Source: Bacillus atrophaeus
GTDB lineage: Bacteria > Bacillota > Bacilli > Bacillales > Bacillaceae
Reading direction: 5' to 3'
Assembly (NCBI RefSeq): GCF_001584335.1
Contig: NZ_LSBB01000005.1
Location: forward strand, 1-62,052
DNA: 62,052 nucleotides
A program made the translations under genes and the position numbers. Positions 48,731-60,801 of the stretch are shown one piece after another. Under the pieces are notes generated by a model, which searched no databases, was not told where the DNA came from, and was given only the letters and a program-made list of their open reading frames with translations. How positions within the stretch are numbered: position 1 is the stretch's first letter; each line of letters starts with the position of its first letter.

Positions 48731-49864
48731 CTATCTGTTTGTTTCATAGACACTGAGGAGATTCTCCGCTACTCTGCTCCAGCCGAATTTGTTTTCTGCA
48801 ACCGTCCGGCTGTATGTGCCGAGCTTCTCTCTTTTTGATGAACTGCTGAGGAGAGAATTAATCAAATCAGCATAGTGACCGGGTTTGTCAAACTCCCTGA
48901 TGACGTAGCCGTTTTTCCCTTCTTCAATGACCTCAGGATTGCCGCCTCTATTACTCGTAATGATAGGAAGCCCTGCGGCCATTGCTTCATAATGCACCCT
49001 GGCTAAAGGCTCCTGCCACTGCGAAGAGCAAACAAATACGTCAGACATTGTATACAAACGGGGAATATCCTTAGGCTTTACAAATTGAATAAATGTCACA
49101 TGATCCTTTTGCATCGCGCCTAATGTATGAAGGTGTTTGACATAGTTATTCAAATCATTGTCCCCAAACCATTTTGAACCGATAAATACCATCATGACAT
49201 CCGGATGCTGCTCAATGATCTGCGGCAAAGCATGCAATAAGATATGGGGGCCTTTCACTTTGCTGAGCCTGCCCACAAATAACACAATTTTCTTTCCTTG
49301 AAGCCCCAATTCGTTCCGCATATCTTCTCTCGCCTGCTGTCCCTTTTTTGTCCAGCGGGGGTGATATGTCTTTAAATCAACACCGGAATATACCGTTTTT
49401 GTTTTAGAGCGGGCTGACGGGAAACGGCTTGTAATCGTTTGGCCGATATAATCACTCACCGTTACAATTTGGGCGACCGCATCTATGCATTCATTCCCTT
49501 CCCGCTCGCTGATTTTTTCATAAGCAAACATTTCATTATGAACGCTCAGCACAAAGACTGCATCCGGAGCCTGTTTCTTTAAATAAGTCACCCAGCTTGG
49601 GCGATTACAAACATGAACAAGGTCGAAATTCCCTTTTCTAAGTTTTTTTCCTACTGATTCTGCATAATGTTCTTCATCTAAATGTACATAATGAACCCCA
49701 TCGGCAGTCTCTGTTTCCGGCAGGCTGGGATCTTTAATCGAAAAAACCGTAACTGAATGTTTTTTTGCAATAAGCGGAGCAACCGCTTCCAGATAGATCT
49801 GTATGGCGCCGCCTCTTACCGAAGGAACAGGAAGCTTCTCTGTGGCGATCAGTGCTATTTTCAT
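48731..49864 (-). CDS. cotSA: Spore coat glycosyltransferase CotSA
   Basis: The 377-residue GT4-family glycosyltransferase starts with EKLPVPSVRGGAIQ and has FVGRLSKVKG near residue 198 and PLARVHYEAMAAGLP near 287. It is reported as a spore coat protein in B. subtilis. AATGGAGG precedes the ATG. First gene of cotSA-cotS-ytxO. Confidence 0.92.
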   Translation of the reverse strand: MKIALIATEKLPVPSVRGGAIQIYLEAVAPLIAKKHSVTVFSIKDPSLPETETADGVHYVHLDEEHYAESVGKKLRKGNFDLVHVCNRPSWVTYLKKQAPDAVFVLSVHNEMFAYEKISEREGNECIDAVAQIVTVSDYIGQTITSRFPSARSKTKTVYSGVDLKTYHPRWTKKGQQAREDMRNELGLQGKKIVLFVGRLSKVKGPHILLHALPQIIEQHPDVMMVFIGSKWFGDNDLNNYVKHLHTLGAMQKDHVTFIQFVKPKDIPRLYTMSDVFVCSSQWQEPLARVHYEAMAAGLPIITSNRGGNPEVIEEGKNGYVIREFDKPGHYADLINSLLSSSSKREKLGTYSRTVAENKFGWSRVAENLLSVYETNR

Positions 49865-50022
49865 ACATAGCCTCCATTCTTACATGTTTTAACTAGTTAG
49901 AAACATGATACGGCTTAATGACCAACTTGTGCGGAATGGACTGCCCCAAATAAAAAAAGGGGTAAACAACCATGGATTTTAAAAAATATAGTCATATATC
50001 TAAATCATTTTTTCTGGTTATT

Positions 50023-50030
50023 CATACTGT
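50023..50030 (+). promoter_or_regulatory. Possible mother-cell sigma -10 (SigE/SigK) of cotI
   Basis: CATACTGT fits the CATAnnnT -10 element shared by SigE and SigK promoters and lies 32 bases upstream of cotI. No clear -35 box was found. Confidence 0.4.
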
Positions 50031-50061
50031 AGAAGTAAAACAGGTAAGGATGTGTCCTTAA

Positions 50062-51123
<1,062 letters not shown>

Positions 51124-51215
51124 AATGTTCACAGTCCCCCGCATATCGGGGGTTTGATCCTTCTACATTAAAGGAATGATAGATTATGTAAAAAGATACA
51201 AATGGAGGAGACAAA

Positions 51216-51683
51216 GTGAAAAAAACAATAGGTGCAGTTCTCGTTTTCATTCTTACATACGCCCTGTTTTCGGCAGCGGGCTTTTTATTTCCCGTTGACC
51301 GGGATTGGTACGATGCGCTTCATAAGCCCGAGTGGACGCCAAGCGGATCTGCCATCGGAATCATTTGGGCGATTCTGTTTGCCCTGATTTCTCTTGCCGC
51401 AGCTATTATTTTTGCCGTATACACATTCAGACAGGCGAAAGGCTTTTGGATTGTACTTTTCATCAATTACATATTGAATCAAGCATTCAGTTATTTTCAG
51501 TTTTCCCAAAAAAGTATGCTTGCCGCATCGATTGATTGTCTGCTTGTGGCGGTAACGGCGCTGATAGTGATCGTTATAGCAAATAAGCTCAACAAGGCCG
51601 CATCATACCTTCTTCTCCCTTATTTTTTATGGAGCGCCTTTGCGACATATTTATCTTTTACCATTTACTCAATGAATCTGTAA
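51216..51683 (+). CDS. tspO: TspO/MBR family membrane protein YtaB
   Basis: The 155-residue protein has five helices and the family signature WYDALHKPEWTPS near residue 31 followed by IIWAILFALIS. TspO proteins bind porphyrins and, in Bacillus, catalyse light-dependent breakdown of protoporphyrin IX. Start is GTG 51216 after AATGGAGGAG. Confidence 0.92.
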   Translation: MKKTIGAVLVFILTYALFSAAGFLFPVDRDWYDALHKPEWTPSGSAIGIIWAILFALISLAAAIIFAVYTFRQAKGFWIVLFINYILNQAFSYFQFSQKSMLAASIDCLLVAVTALIVIVIANKLNKAASYLLLPYFLWSAFATYLSFTIYSMNL

Positions 51684-51687
51684 CCAC

Positions 51688-51720
51688 TAAAAAAAGCCGC
51701 TATATCAAGCGGCTTTATTC
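51688..51720. terminator. Terminator between tspO and glgP
   Basis: The stem AAAGCCGC / GCGGCTTT has A and T runs on either side; it overlaps the glgP stop and serves both convergent genes. Confidence 0.88.
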
Positions 51721-54120
51721 CATCGGTTTAATTCCCCAAATATCTTCCGCATACTCCCGGATGGTTCGATCGCTAGAAAAATATCCGGAATGGGCTATAT
51801 TTTCAATAGACCGCTCAGACCACTTGCGCCGATCGCGATAATCAGATTGAATCCTTTCCTGTGCATCTAAGTAAGAAGAAAAGTCTTTTAACACAAAATA
51901 CTCATCATTATGAGGCAAAAGCGAATCATAAATAGATTCAAATTCATCAGCTTCACCTTCAAAAAAACCATTGATCAGCTGATCGGCTACCTGCCTGATC
52001 CTTCGGTCGTGCTGATAATATTCTCTCGATCTGTATCCGCCGTTTTCATAATAAGACAGCACTTCGTCCGCCTTAAGACCGAACGTGTAAATACAATCCG
52101 GCCCCACCCTTTCGAGAATTTCAATATTTGCGCCATCATGCGTCCCGATCGTCAGCGCGCCATTCATCATAAACTTCATATTTCCCGTACCGGAGGCTTC
52201 CTTGCTTGCCGTGGAAATTTGTTCACTTACATCTGAGGCCGGAAATATCCGTTCAGCCAGAGATACCCTGTAATTTTCTAAAAAAACGACCTTGATCAGG
52301 CCGCGGATTGCCGGGTCATAATTGACTTTATCCGCGACAGAATGAATCAGCTTAATGATTTTCTTTGCATAATAGTAGCTTGGTGAAGCCTTTGCGCCGA
52401 ATATAAAGGTTTGAGGATGTATCGAAAAGCCTGAATCCTCTTTCAGCCTGTTATACAGATACATAATATGAAGAACATTTAATAGCTGCCGTTTATACGC
52501 ATGGAGCCGTTTCACCTGGACATCAAAAATGCTTTCGGGATTCACAACCACCCCTGACGTGCAAAAAATGATATCGGCAAGCTCTTGTTTTTTCTTTTCT
52601 TTAATCAATTGAAATTGCTCAATAAAGGCCGCATCATAGGCAAATGATTTCAAATCGATTAAAGCTTCCGGCTGCTTAATCCATCTTTCTCCGATAGAAT
52701 CCGAAATCATTGCCGATAAATCCGGATTTGCTTTTAACAGCCACCTTCTGTGTGTAATTCCATTTGTTTTGTTGTTAAACTTTTTCGGAAACAGAATGTG
52801 GAAGCCTTTCATTTCTCTTTCCTTCAAAATATCCGAGTGAATCTTCGCAACGCCATTTACGCTGTAACTGCCCACAATTGCCAGATGGGCCATTTTCACA
52901 ACACCGTGGGCGGTAATCGCAGCATTCTCTATCCTTTTCCAATCCCCCGGATACTGCTCCCATACAGAGCGGCAAAATCGCTCATTGATCTCTTCTATAA
53001 TCATATACATACGCGGAAGAAGAGGCTTAAACAAATGAATCGGCCATTTTTCAAGCGCTTCCGATAGCGTTGTATGATTCGTATAAGAAATCGTATGTAC
53101 CGTAATGTGCCAGGCTTCCTCCCAGCTCATTTTTTCCTCATCAAGTAAAATGCGCATCAGCTCGGGAACGGCCAGAGCGGGATGTGTATCATTAATATGA
53201 ATGCTCACCTTTTTATGAAGGCCGTATAGTGATTTATGCGTTTTCCGGTAGCTGTTCACAATGCTTTTGACGCTCGCGCACACTAAAAAATATTGCTGTT
53301 TAAGCCGTAATATTTTTCCTTCATCATGTGTGTCATCAGGATATAAAAACTCAGAGACAGCCTCCGTTTCCCGCTTATATGATAAAATATCCGTTTCATG
53401 ATGATGGATGTACGGCTCGGCATTCCAAAGCCTTAAGGTGTTAACGGTGCCGGTGTCATAGCCGATAACCGGAATATCGTACGGCACAGCGGTAATCAGC
53501 GTGGCATGCTCATGGCGAAAAGTCAGACGCCCATTCTGATCAGATACATTCACTTGCCCCCAAAACGGCACATCAACTGATTGATCAGCATTTCTCACTT
53601 CCCACACATTCCCGTTTTTCAGCCATTGCTCCGGCAGCTCCACCTGATGTCCGTCAACGATCTTTTGTTCGAATAAACCATGCTTATAGCGGATTCCCAT
53701 TCCGTGCCCCGGCAAATTTAATGACGCAAGTGAATCTAAAAAACAGGCAGCAAGCCTTCCCAGCCCGCCATTTCCCAGCCCGGCGTCCGTCTCTATATCG
53801 AGCACCTCCTGCAAGCTGATGCCGATCTCTTTCAGCCCCGCCTCCGCCACATCCCGCACGCCAAGATTAATTAAGTTCTGGTCAAGCAGCTGGCCGAGAA
53901 GAAATTCAATCGAAAGATAATACGTTTGTTTCCCGGAGTTCGACCTGCTCTTTTCATTTGTCTGTATCCAGTTAGAACTGATATATTCTCTGACCATAAT
54001 GCCCAGTGTCTTATATTGATCCAGCTTGGTCGAATCTTTAAAACTTTTTCCGCACGTCATTTCAAGACGCTGCAAAAATAAGGCCGCAAAGCGTTCTTTA
54101 CTCGAGAACATCCCGTCCAC
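51715..54120 (-). CDS. glgP: Glycogen phosphorylase GlgP
   Basis: The 801-residue GT35 phosphorylase releases glucose-1-phosphate from glycogen. The pyridoxal phosphate site EASGTGNMKFMMNGALTIG near residue 640 includes the Schiff-base Lys; GNGGLGRLAACFLDS near 118 is the other hallmark. Last gene of the glg operon; overlaps glgA by 23 bases. Confidence 0.96.
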   Translation of the reverse strand: MDGMFSSKERFAALFLQRLEMTCGKSFKDSTKLDQYKTLGIMVREYISSNWIQTNEKSRSNSGKQTYYLSIEFLLGQLLDQNLINLGVRDVAEAGLKEIGISLQEVLDIETDAGLGNGGLGRLAACFLDSLASLNLPGHGMGIRYKHGLFEQKIVDGHQVELPEQWLKNGNVWEVRNADQSVDVPFWGQVNVSDQNGRLTFRHEHATLITAVPYDIPVIGYDTGTVNTLRLWNAEPYIHHHETDILSYKRETEAVSEFLYPDDTHDEGKILRLKQQYFLVCASVKSIVNSYRKTHKSLYGLHKKVSIHINDTHPALAVPELMRILLDEEKMSWEEAWHITVHTISYTNHTTLSEALEKWPIHLFKPLLPRMYMIIEEINERFCRSVWEQYPGDWKRIENAAITAHGVVKMAHLAIVGSYSVNGVAKIHSDILKEREMKGFHILFPKKFNNKTNGITHRRWLLKANPDLSAMISDSIGERWIKQPEALIDLKSFAYDAAFIEQFQLIKEKKKQELADIIFCTSGVVVNPESIFDVQVKRLHAYKRQLLNVLHIMYLYNRLKEDSGFSIHPQTFIFGAKASPSYYYAKKIIKLIHSVADKVNYDPAIRGLIKVVFLENYRVSLAERIFPASDVSEQISTASKEASGTGNMKFMMNGALTIGTHDGANIEILERVGPDCIYTFGLKADEVLSYYENGGYRSREYYQHDRRIRQVADQLINGFFEGEADEFESIYDSLLPHNDEYFVLKDFSSYLDAQERIQSDYRDRRKWSERSIENIAHSGYFSSDRTIREYAEDIWGIKPME

Positions 54121-55552
54121 TCCTTGTCAAAAGCTCGAAAATGCGCTGGTATTGTTTCGCTGACCTGCTCCAGCTGTAATCTGCATTCATTGCGTTTTTC
54201 ATGATGCTCTTCCATTCATCCTTTTGATGATAAAAAGAAATCGCTCTGCTTATCGTAAATTTCAAATCATGGGCATTAAAGGCTGAGAAAGTAAAGCCGT
54301 TTCCCTTATTCTCTTCCTCACGGTATGAACTGACGGTGTCATGCAGCCCGCCTGTTTCTCTAACAATCGGAATGGTCCCGTACTGCAGTGCGATCAACTG
54401 CCCTAAACCGCACGGCTCAAACTTAGACGGCATGAGGAACATATCTGAGCCTGCATAAATATGATGGGCGAGCGCCTCATCAAATCCGATATACGCCCGG
54501 CATTTGTCATGAAAAGCAAACTCTGCATACCGAAAATAATCCTCAAATTCCCGTTCTCCTGTCCCGAGCACTATAAACTGAACATCATGTTCCTCAAGCA
54601 CTTCATGCAAAATCCGGCGAACAAGGTCAAGCCCCTTTTGCTTCGTAAGCCTCGTCACCATACTGATTAAAGGAACGTTCTCCGTTTCGGGAAGCCCCAT
54701 TCTCTGCCTAAGCTTTGTTTTATTTATTTCCTTTCCTGATAAACGCTTTGAGTCGTAATGCGCTTCAATATACGGGTCATGCTTCGGCTGATAAAATACC
54801 TCATCAATTCCATTGAGAATCCCGGTCAAATCAGCTTCTCTATATTGCAAAACACGCTCAAGCCGCTCACCGTAATAAGGCGTCAGGATTTCATTTCTGT
54901 ATGTCGGGCTGACTGTTGTGATATGGTCAGCTGCGATAATACCCGCTTTCATAAAATTAACAAATCCATTGCATTCTAATCTCTCATAATGAAAATGGTC
55001 CATATCAAGGCCTAGTAAATCATGTGTGACGTCAGGCGGAAACATGCCTTGAAATTGGAGATTATGGATGGTGAACACACTTTTCATCTGTTCATAAAAA
55101 CGATTATTTCGATATTCCTCCTTCAGCAGATAGTTGACCATGGCAGTATGCCAATCATGTGTGTGGACAATATCTGCCTGAAATTTCAAAACGAGGGCTG
55201 CCTCCAAAACGGCCCTTGAGAAAAAAGCAAATCGTTCGCCATCGTCAAAATGGCCGTACAAGCCGTCTCTTTTAAAGTAATATTCATTGTCAATAAAGTA
55301 ATAATTCACATCATCTTCAACGAGATGTTCAATGCCGCAATATTGCTGCCGCCAGCCAACGGCCACCGTGCATTCGGCTATTTTTTTCATATTGTTTTTC
55401 CACTTGCTTGGAATTTGGCTGTATTTGGGCAGCATGACGGCTATATCGTTTCCGAGACGCGCCAGCTCTTTCGGCAGCGCTCCGGCCACATCAGCAAGAC
55501 CTCCTGATTTTACAAATGGCGTACATTCTGAAACAGCAAATAACACCTTCAA
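54098..55552 (-). CDS. glgA: Glycogen synthase GlgA
   Basis: The 484-residue GT5 enzyme adds glucose from ADP-glucose. The N-terminal KSGGLADV motif near residue 16 binds ADP-glucose; the C-terminal EPCGLGQL near 378 is the acid-Glu motif. It overlaps glgD by 4 bases. Confidence 0.96.
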   Translation of the reverse strand: MKVLFAVSECTPFVKSGGLADVAGALPKELARLGNDIAVMLPKYSQIPSKWKNNMKKIAECTVAVGWRQQYCGIEHLVEDDVNYYFIDNEYYFKRDGLYGHFDDGERFAFFSRAVLEAALVLKFQADIVHTHDWHTAMVNYLLKEEYRNNRFYEQMKSVFTIHNLQFQGMFPPDVTHDLLGLDMDHFHYERLECNGFVNFMKAGIIAADHITTVSPTYRNEILTPYYGERLERVLQYREADLTGILNGIDEVFYQPKHDPYIEAHYDSKRLSGKEINKTKLRQRMGLPETENVPLISMVTRLTKQKGLDLVRRILHEVLEEHDVQFIVLGTGEREFEDYFRYAEFAFHDKCRAYIGFDEALAHHIYAGSDMFLMPSKFEPCGLGQLIALQYGTIPIVRETGGLHDTVSSYREEENKGNGFTFSAFNAHDLKFTISRAISFYHQKDEWKSIMKNAMNADYSWSRSAKQYQRIFELLTRSGRDVLE

Positions 55553-56580
55553 GAATTCATCAGCTCTCCTTGCACAAGACCTTTTTTTAAGACGAGAGGC
55601 TGTTTAATTGTTCCGGCAGCTTCAGTCGTGTTGCCGATTCTCACGTCTTTATCAGAAATAACCTGGTCCAATACACAATCTTCACCTATTTGTGTTTTTT
55701 GCATAATAATGCAATTTTTCAGCTTCGTTCCTTTACCGACATGAACCCCCCGAAACAGGATACAATTCTCGACTTCGCCTTCAAGAACGCAGCCATTGGC
55801 AACGAGAGAGTTTCTGACAGCGCTGTGTTTTCCGTATTTGGTCGGAGGCTCATCCTTCACCTTCGTATAGATCGGCAGCTGCGGCAAAAAGACCTGCTGC
55901 CAAAAACTCGGCTGAATGAGCTGCATGCTATGAAGATAATACTTCTCCACCGAATCAATAACCGCGGCGTATCCGGAATATTCATAAGGACAGACCGTCA
56001 ATGTTGAAGACTCTTTTTCCACAGCTTCCTGAATCGTCTTATAACCTTTTTCGGCATGCCCGTAAATAAGGTCTTTCAAGAGCTTAGAAGACATGAGATA
56101 GATCTGCAGCGATTGTCCGTCCTGATATACCTCCGTAATATCACAGCCCGCCTCCTGATGCCTTTTCAGCACATATTTAAATTGGATGTTACAAACGGTA
56201 TGGCTGTTTGTAATGACAGCATACTGCTGCGAGCTTCGATGAAAATAATCAAGATGATCGGAAAACTGCCGGAATGAGCCGAATTCATCGTACTCATGAT
56301 GCAGATGAGGCGACGGAAAAAAGAACAAACCGTCTTTTTTCCGGTGCAAATCCCATTCCTTGCCGGCTCCAAGGTGATCCATCAGAGAACGATAGCGATA
56401 CTTTGGAAATATCGCTACACTCCTAATGTCCGCATTCACCATATTAGACAGCATAAAATCAATCAATCGGTACCTCCCCGCAAAAGGAATGGCGCCCAGC
56501 GATCTTTGCGCGGCTAAATCCTGAAGAGAATGCTTATATGTGGTTTCATCTATAACACCCAATATTTGGTTATTTATCAA
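55549..56580 (-). CDS. glgD: Glucose-1-phosphate adenylyltransferase regulatory subunit GlgD
   Basis: The 343-residue GlgC-like protein lacks the N-terminal GGxGxR nucleotide-binding loop (it begins INNQILGVIDETTY), marking it as the non-catalytic partner. C-terminal beta-helix repeats are retained. It forms a hetero-oligomer with GlgC that increases activity. Confidence 0.94.
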   Translation of the reverse strand: MINNQILGVIDETTYKHSLQDLAAQRSLGAIPFAGRYRLIDFMLSNMVNADIRSVAIFPKYRYRSLMDHLGAGKEWDLHRKKDGLFFFPSPHLHHEYDEFGSFRQFSDHLDYFHRSSQQYAVITNSHTVCNIQFKYVLKRHQEAGCDITEVYQDGQSLQIYLMSSKLLKDLIYGHAEKGYKTIQEAVEKESSTLTVCPYEYSGYAAVIDSVEKYYLHSMQLIQPSFWQQVFLPQLPIYTKVKDEPPTKYGKHSAVRNSLVANGCVLEGEVENCILFRGVHVGKGTKLKNCIIMQKTQIGEDCVLDQVISDKDVRIGNTTEAAGTIKQPLVLKKGLVQGELMNS

Positions 56581-56603
56581 CTGCCGTTGCCCCCTCTTCA
56601 GCT

Positions 56604-57746
56604 TTAGATCAATTCCCTTTCAACAAATTCTTCTGTAACGAGCAGCGCCTCTCCATTATTATTTGATCTTATCACTGCCCCATCCGGCAGTGTAAAGCCT
56701 CTGGGCACAATGGCATTCTCGATAATGACATTCTCGCCGATCGTCACATCCGGCATAATAACCGACCGATTAATTTGTGAATGCCTCCCGACCGTTACGC
56801 CTTGAAAAAGAACGGAATGAGAAATATCTCCATAAACGGCGCATCCTTCATTGACCAGCGACTCATGTACACACGCTTCTGCCGAGATATATTGCGGAGG
56901 CTGATTAGGATTAACAGAATAGATTTTCCAATCTCGATCAAACAGCTTTAAATCCGATTCTCCAGTTAATAAATCCATATTGGCCTCCCACAGACTCTGA
57001 ACAGTCCCGACATCCTTCCAGTACCCTTTAAACGGATAGGCGGAGAGCTTTCTTTTGTCTTCGAGTAAAAGAGGTATGATATCCTTTCCAAAATCATGGC
57101 TTGAATACTGGTTGCAGTCATCCATTTCCAGATAGCTTTTCAATAGCGGCCAATTAAAAATATAGATTCCCATTGAAGCAAGATTGCTTTTAGGAATCTT
57201 AGGCTTTTCATCAAAGTGGGTAATGTCTCCTGCCCCATTTGTCTTCATAATGCCAAAGCGGCTGGCTTCATCCCACCCCACCTCAATAACAGAAATCGTG
57301 GCATCCGCATTCTTTTTAATATGAAAATCGAGCATTTTCCCGTAATCCATCTTATAAATGTGATCACCTGATAAAATCAGCACATACTCCGGATCATACT
57401 GATTGAGATAATTGAGATTTTCATAAATCGCGCTTGCCGTCCCTTTGTACCATTTGACTTCAGATGACTCAGCGTAAGGCGGCAAAACGGTTACTCCACC
57501 ATTATGCCTGTCAAGGTCCCAGGCGCTGCCGATACCTATATATGAATTCAGCTCAAGCGGCTGATATTGTGTTAAAATGCCGACCGTATCAATTCCTGAA
57601 TTAGAGCAATTGCTTAATGTAAAATCAATAATCCTGTATTTTCCGCCAAATGAAACAGCCGGCTTTGCCATACTTTTTGTCAAAGAATGCAGACGGCTGC
57701 CTTTCCCGCCGGCGAGGAGCATAGCCACACATTGTTTTTTCATCAC
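56604..57746 (-). CDS. glgC: Glucose-1-phosphate adenylyltransferase GlgC
   Basis: The 380-residue enzyme makes ADP-glucose from glucose-1-phosphate and ATP. It has the loop [13 protein letters not shown] near residue 11, the substrate motif HFDEKPK near 177 and C-terminal hexapeptide repeats. Overlaps glgB by 4 bases, 23 bases before glgD. Confidence 0.96.
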   Translation of the reverse strand: MMKKQCVAMLLAGGKGSRLHSLTKSMAKPAVSFGGKYRIIDFTLSNCSNSGIDTVGILTQYQPLELNSYIGIGSAWDLDRHNGGVTVLPPYAESSEVKWYKGTASAIYENLNYLNQYDPEYVLILSGDHIYKMDYGKMLDFHIKKNADATISVIEVGWDEASRFGIMKTNGAGDITHFDEKPKIPKSNLASMGIYIFNWPLLKSYLEMDDCNQYSSHDFGKDIIPLLLEDKRKLSAYPFKGYWKDVGTVQSLWEANMDLLTGESDLKLFDRDWKIYSVNPNQPPQYISAEACVHESLVNEGCAVYGDISHSVLFQGVTVGRHSQINRSVIMPDVTIGENVIIENAIVPRGFTLPDGAVIRSNNNGEALLVTEEFVERELI

Positions 57747-59623
57747 TTGATCTCTCCTCTTCTTTTTACGGCCCGCATGATAGAAATACCGTAAGGGGGG
57801 ACGGTCATTGTTACATTACAAGGTTTCTGATGCAGAGTTCCTTTCCTCGACTGCAAGGGCTTTCCATTGATTTGGCCGGAACCTCCGTACCTCTTATTGT
57901 CACTGTTCAATACTTCGATGTAATCGGTATAAAAAGGAACGCCTACATCAAACTGATGATAGACCTCAGGAGTAAAATTACAAACAATAATTAGTGCCTC
58001 ACCACTCCGTTTGCCGTACCGAATAAAAGAAAAGATTGATTGTTCATCATTATGAACATCAATCCATTCAAAAGATGAGCCACGATGGTCATTTTCGTAA
58101 AGGATTTTACTTTTTTGATAAAAGCGAAGAAGATCTTGGGTAAATACTCTGGCTTTTTGATGCATGGGGAAGGTGTCTAAAAACCAATCTAGCTGCTCTG
58201 TATCTTTCCATTCATCGAATTGGGCAAATTCACCGCCCATAAATAATAGCTTTTTTCCGGGATGGACTGTGAAATAGCCGAGAAGCAGCCGATATTGGGC
58301 AAATTTTTGCCAATAATCACCGGGCATTTTGTTTAGAAGAGACTTCTTTCCGTAAACCACTTCATCGTGAGAAAACGGTAAAATATAATGCTCCCTGAAG
58401 GCATAAAGCAAAGAAAACGAAACAAGCTGATGCAGGCTTTTCCTTTGGCCAGGCGGCGCCTCCGTATATTTCAATATATCGTTCATCCATCCCATGTTCC
58501 ACTTAAAATGAAAGCCAAGCCCCCCCTCCTGCGCAGGACGTGTCACATCAGGCCAATCTGTAGAATCCTCCGCAATCATCAACACATGCGGGTAAGCCTC
58601 ATTCATCTTTTGATTCAACTTTTTTAAAAATCCTATGGCATATGGGTTTTCATGACGCTCCTCCTGATTTGGCCAATACAGCAGGTTCGCCACAGCATCG
58701 ACCCTGAATCCATCTATATGATAGATCTCCGCCCAGTACAACGCGTTAGATATTAAAAAACTATGAACTTCAGATTTCCCTAAATCAAAATTAGCGGTGC
58801 CCCAAACCCAGTTCTCTCTGTCATGCGCTTCTTGATATTCATAAACCGGCTTTCCATCAAACATATACAGTCCATGTGAATCCTTACAAAAGTGGCCCGG
58901 CACCCAATCCAGAATCACGCCTATATGTTGCTGGTGGCATTGGTCTATAAAATTCATCAAATCATGCGGTGTGCCGAACCGGCTTGTCGGACTGAAATAT
59001 CCGGTTCCCTGATAACCCCAAGAGCGGTCATACGGATGCTCAATTACCGGCATAAGCTCGATATGGGTAAAGCCGTGTTCTTTTACATATGGGATAAGAG
59101 AATCAGTTAATTCTTGATAAGAATAGAGCCTTCCGTCGGAGTGTTTTTTCCACGACCCAAGATGTAGCTCATATATAAAGACTGGTTTCTCATAAATGGG
59201 CTTTGCTTTCAGCTTTTTCATCCATTTCTGATCATGCCATGTATAGCCTGTTAGATCATAAGTAATGGAGGCGGTATTGGGCCTGACTTCAGAATAGAAA
59301 GCGTATGGATCTGATTTTAGTTGAATATCTCCGCTCTCTGTCACAATTTCATACTTATATCGCTCTCCCTCTGCCATATCTGAAATAAACAAACTCCAAA
59401 TTCCCTGATCATTTACTTTGTCCATGGCATGGATCTTACCTGACCAGTTATTAAAATCGCCAGCCACTCGTACATCCAACGCATGAGGCGCCCAAACACA
59501 AAATCTAAATCCTTTTTCTCCATTCAGCTCTTGATAATGCGCACCAAACAGTTGATAGCTTTGAAACAGACAGCCTTCATGAAAAAGATAAACATCATGT
59601 GCTGTTGGGCTGGCATCGGTCAT
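57743..59623 (-). CDS. glgB: Glycogen branching enzyme GlgB
   Basis: The 626-residue GH13 enzyme introduces alpha-1,6 branches. An N-terminal CBM48-like domain ([18 protein letters not shown] near residue 41) precedes the catalytic barrel, with nucleophile Asp in [14 protein letters not shown], Glu in [10 protein letters not shown] and Asp in LPFSHDEV. First gene of glgB-C-D-A-P; AAAGGATG precedes the ATG. Confidence 0.96.
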   Translation of the reverse strand: MTDASPTAHDVYLFHEGCLFQSYQLFGAHYQELNGEKGFRFCVWAPHALDVRVAGDFNNWSGKIHAMDKVNDQGIWSLFISDMAEGERYKYEIVTESGDIQLKSDPYAFYSEVRPNTASITYDLTGYTWHDQKWMKKLKAKPIYEKPVFIYELHLGSWKKHSDGRLYSYQELTDSLIPYVKEHGFTHIELMPVIEHPYDRSWGYQGTGYFSPTSRFGTPHDLMNFIDQCHQQHIGVILDWVPGHFCKDSHGLYMFDGKPVYEYQEAHDRENWVWGTANFDLGKSEVHSFLISNALYWAEIYHIDGFRVDAVANLLYWPNQEERHENPYAIGFLKKLNQKMNEAYPHVLMIAEDSTDWPDVTRPAQEGGLGFHFKWNMGWMNDILKYTEAPPGQRKSLHQLVSFSLLYAFREHYILPFSHDEVVYGKKSLLNKMPGDYWQKFAQYRLLLGYFTVHPGKKLLFMGGEFAQFDEWKDTEQLDWFLDTFPMHQKARVFTQDLLRFYQKSKILYENDHRGSSFEWIDVHNDEQSIFSFIRYGKRSGEALIIVCNFTPEVYHQFDVGVPFYTDYIEVLNSDNKRYGGSGQINGKPLQSRKGTLHQKPCNVTMTVPPYGISIMRAVKRRGEIK

Positions 59624-59695
59624 ATAATCATCCTTTCTGTCATCATAGTTTTCATTTATATTATTTATTCGAAGAAATAAAAAAAAGCCCTCTAT

Positions 59696-59709
59696 TGTAA
59701 GCGCTTATA
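59696..59709. promoter_or_regulatory. cre-like site upstream of glgB
   Basis: TGTAAGCGCTTATA matches the CcpA operator consensus TGWAAGCGYTWNCW with one mismatch. It lies about 73 bases upstream of the glgB start, suggesting carbon catabolite control of glycogen synthesis. Confidence 0.65.
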
Positions 59710-59811
59710 GTTATTGACATAAAACTGCATTTTCTGAAATGGCGCGAAGAATATAGGGATTTTTGTCATAATCATGTATATCATAAAACTGCCTAAACTT
59801 TCTTACGATAA

Positions 59812-59844
59812 CAAAAAAACCTTGCAGGATATGCAAGGTTTTCA
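59812..59844 (-). terminator. Terminator of the rRNA-tRNA operon
   Basis: The stem AAAACCTTGCA / TGCAAGGTTTT is followed on the minus strand by a T7 run, directly after tRNA-Glu. Confidence 0.9.
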
Positions 59845-59847
59845 GGA

Positions 59848-59919
59848 TGACCCGTACGGGATTCGAACCCGTGTTACCGCCGTGAAAGGGCGGTGTCTTA
59901 ACCGCTTGACCAACGGGCC
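59848..59919 (-). tRNA. tRNA-Glu (TTC)
   Basis: Cloverleaf with anticodon TTC; CCA not encoded. Last tRNA of the cluster before the terminator. Confidence 0.95.
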
Positions 59920-59925
59920 TTTATA

Positions 59926-60016
59926 TGGCGGAGAAGGAGGGATTTGAACCCTCGCGCCGCTTACACGACCTACACCCTTAGCAGGGGCGCCTCTTCAGCC
60001 ACTTGAGTACTTCTCC
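59926..60016 (-). tRNA. tRNA-Ser (GCT)
   Basis: Long variable arm, anticodon GCT, CCA encoded. Confidence 0.95.
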
Positions 60017-60019
60017 ATA

Positions 60020-60094
60020 TGGCTCCACAGGCAGGACTCGAACCTGCGACCGATCGGTTAACAGCCGATAGCTCTACCACTGAGCTACTGTGGA
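60020..60094 (-). tRNA. tRNA-Asn (GTT)
   Basis: Cloverleaf with anticodon GTT, CCA encoded. Confidence 0.95.
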
Positions 60095-60111
60095 ATAAAA
60101 TAAATGGGTCA

Positions 60112-60188
<77 letters not shown>

Positions 60189-60203
60189 ATGACGATACAA
60201 AAA

Positions 60204-60277
60204 TGGAGCGGGTGATGGGAATCGAACCCACGACATCAGCTTGGAAGGCTGAGGTTTTACCACTAAACTACACCCGC
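60204..60277 (-). tRNA. tRNA-Gly (TCC)
   Basis: Cloverleaf with anticodon TCC, CCA encoded. Confidence 0.95.
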
Positions 60278-60286
60278 ATTTTTATT

Positions 60287-60363
60287 TGGGGCGATTGATG
60301 GGAATCGAACCCACGAGTGCCAGAGCCACAATCTGGTGCGTTAACCACTTCGCCACAACCGCC
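60287..60363 (-). tRNA. tRNA-His (GTG)
   Basis: Anticodon GTG; the extra 5' G pairs with the C discriminator, as usual for tRNA-His. CCA encoded. Confidence 0.95.
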
Positions 60364-60386
60364 AAAATATATAAAATTGTAAAAGG

Positions 60387-60459
<73 letters not shown>

Positions 60460-60473
60460 AAACTATTTAAAAA

Positions 60474-60550
60474 TGGCGGTCCGGACGGGACTCGAACCCG
60501 CGACCTCCTGCGTGACAGGCAGGCATTCTAACCAACTGAACTACCGGACC
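60474..60550 (-). tRNA. tRNA-Asp (GTC)
   Basis: Cloverleaf with anticodon GTC, CCA encoded. Confidence 0.95.
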
Positions 60551-60585
60551 ATTTTAATGTACTCTGTTCTGAGTACTGATTTTAA

Positions 60586-60666
<81 letters not shown>

Positions 60667-60702
60667 ATGATATAAAAAATATTAAGTTTGAAGAAATATG
60701 TA

Positions 60703-60795
60703 TGGCGGAGGAAGAGGGATTCGAACCCCCGCGGGCTTTGACACCCCTGTCGGTTTTCAAGACCGATCCCTTCAGCCAGACTTGGGTATTCCTCC
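60703..60795 (-). tRNA. tRNA-Ser (TGA)
   Basis: Long variable arm, anticodon TGA, CCA encoded. Confidence 0.95.
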
Positions 60796-60801
60796 GTATA
60801 G

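Noticed and set aside
59710..59760. TTGACA on the plus strand as a promoter
   Set aside because: No suitable -10 box at 16-18 bases and no plus-strand gene follows; only the tRNA operon on the opposite strand.
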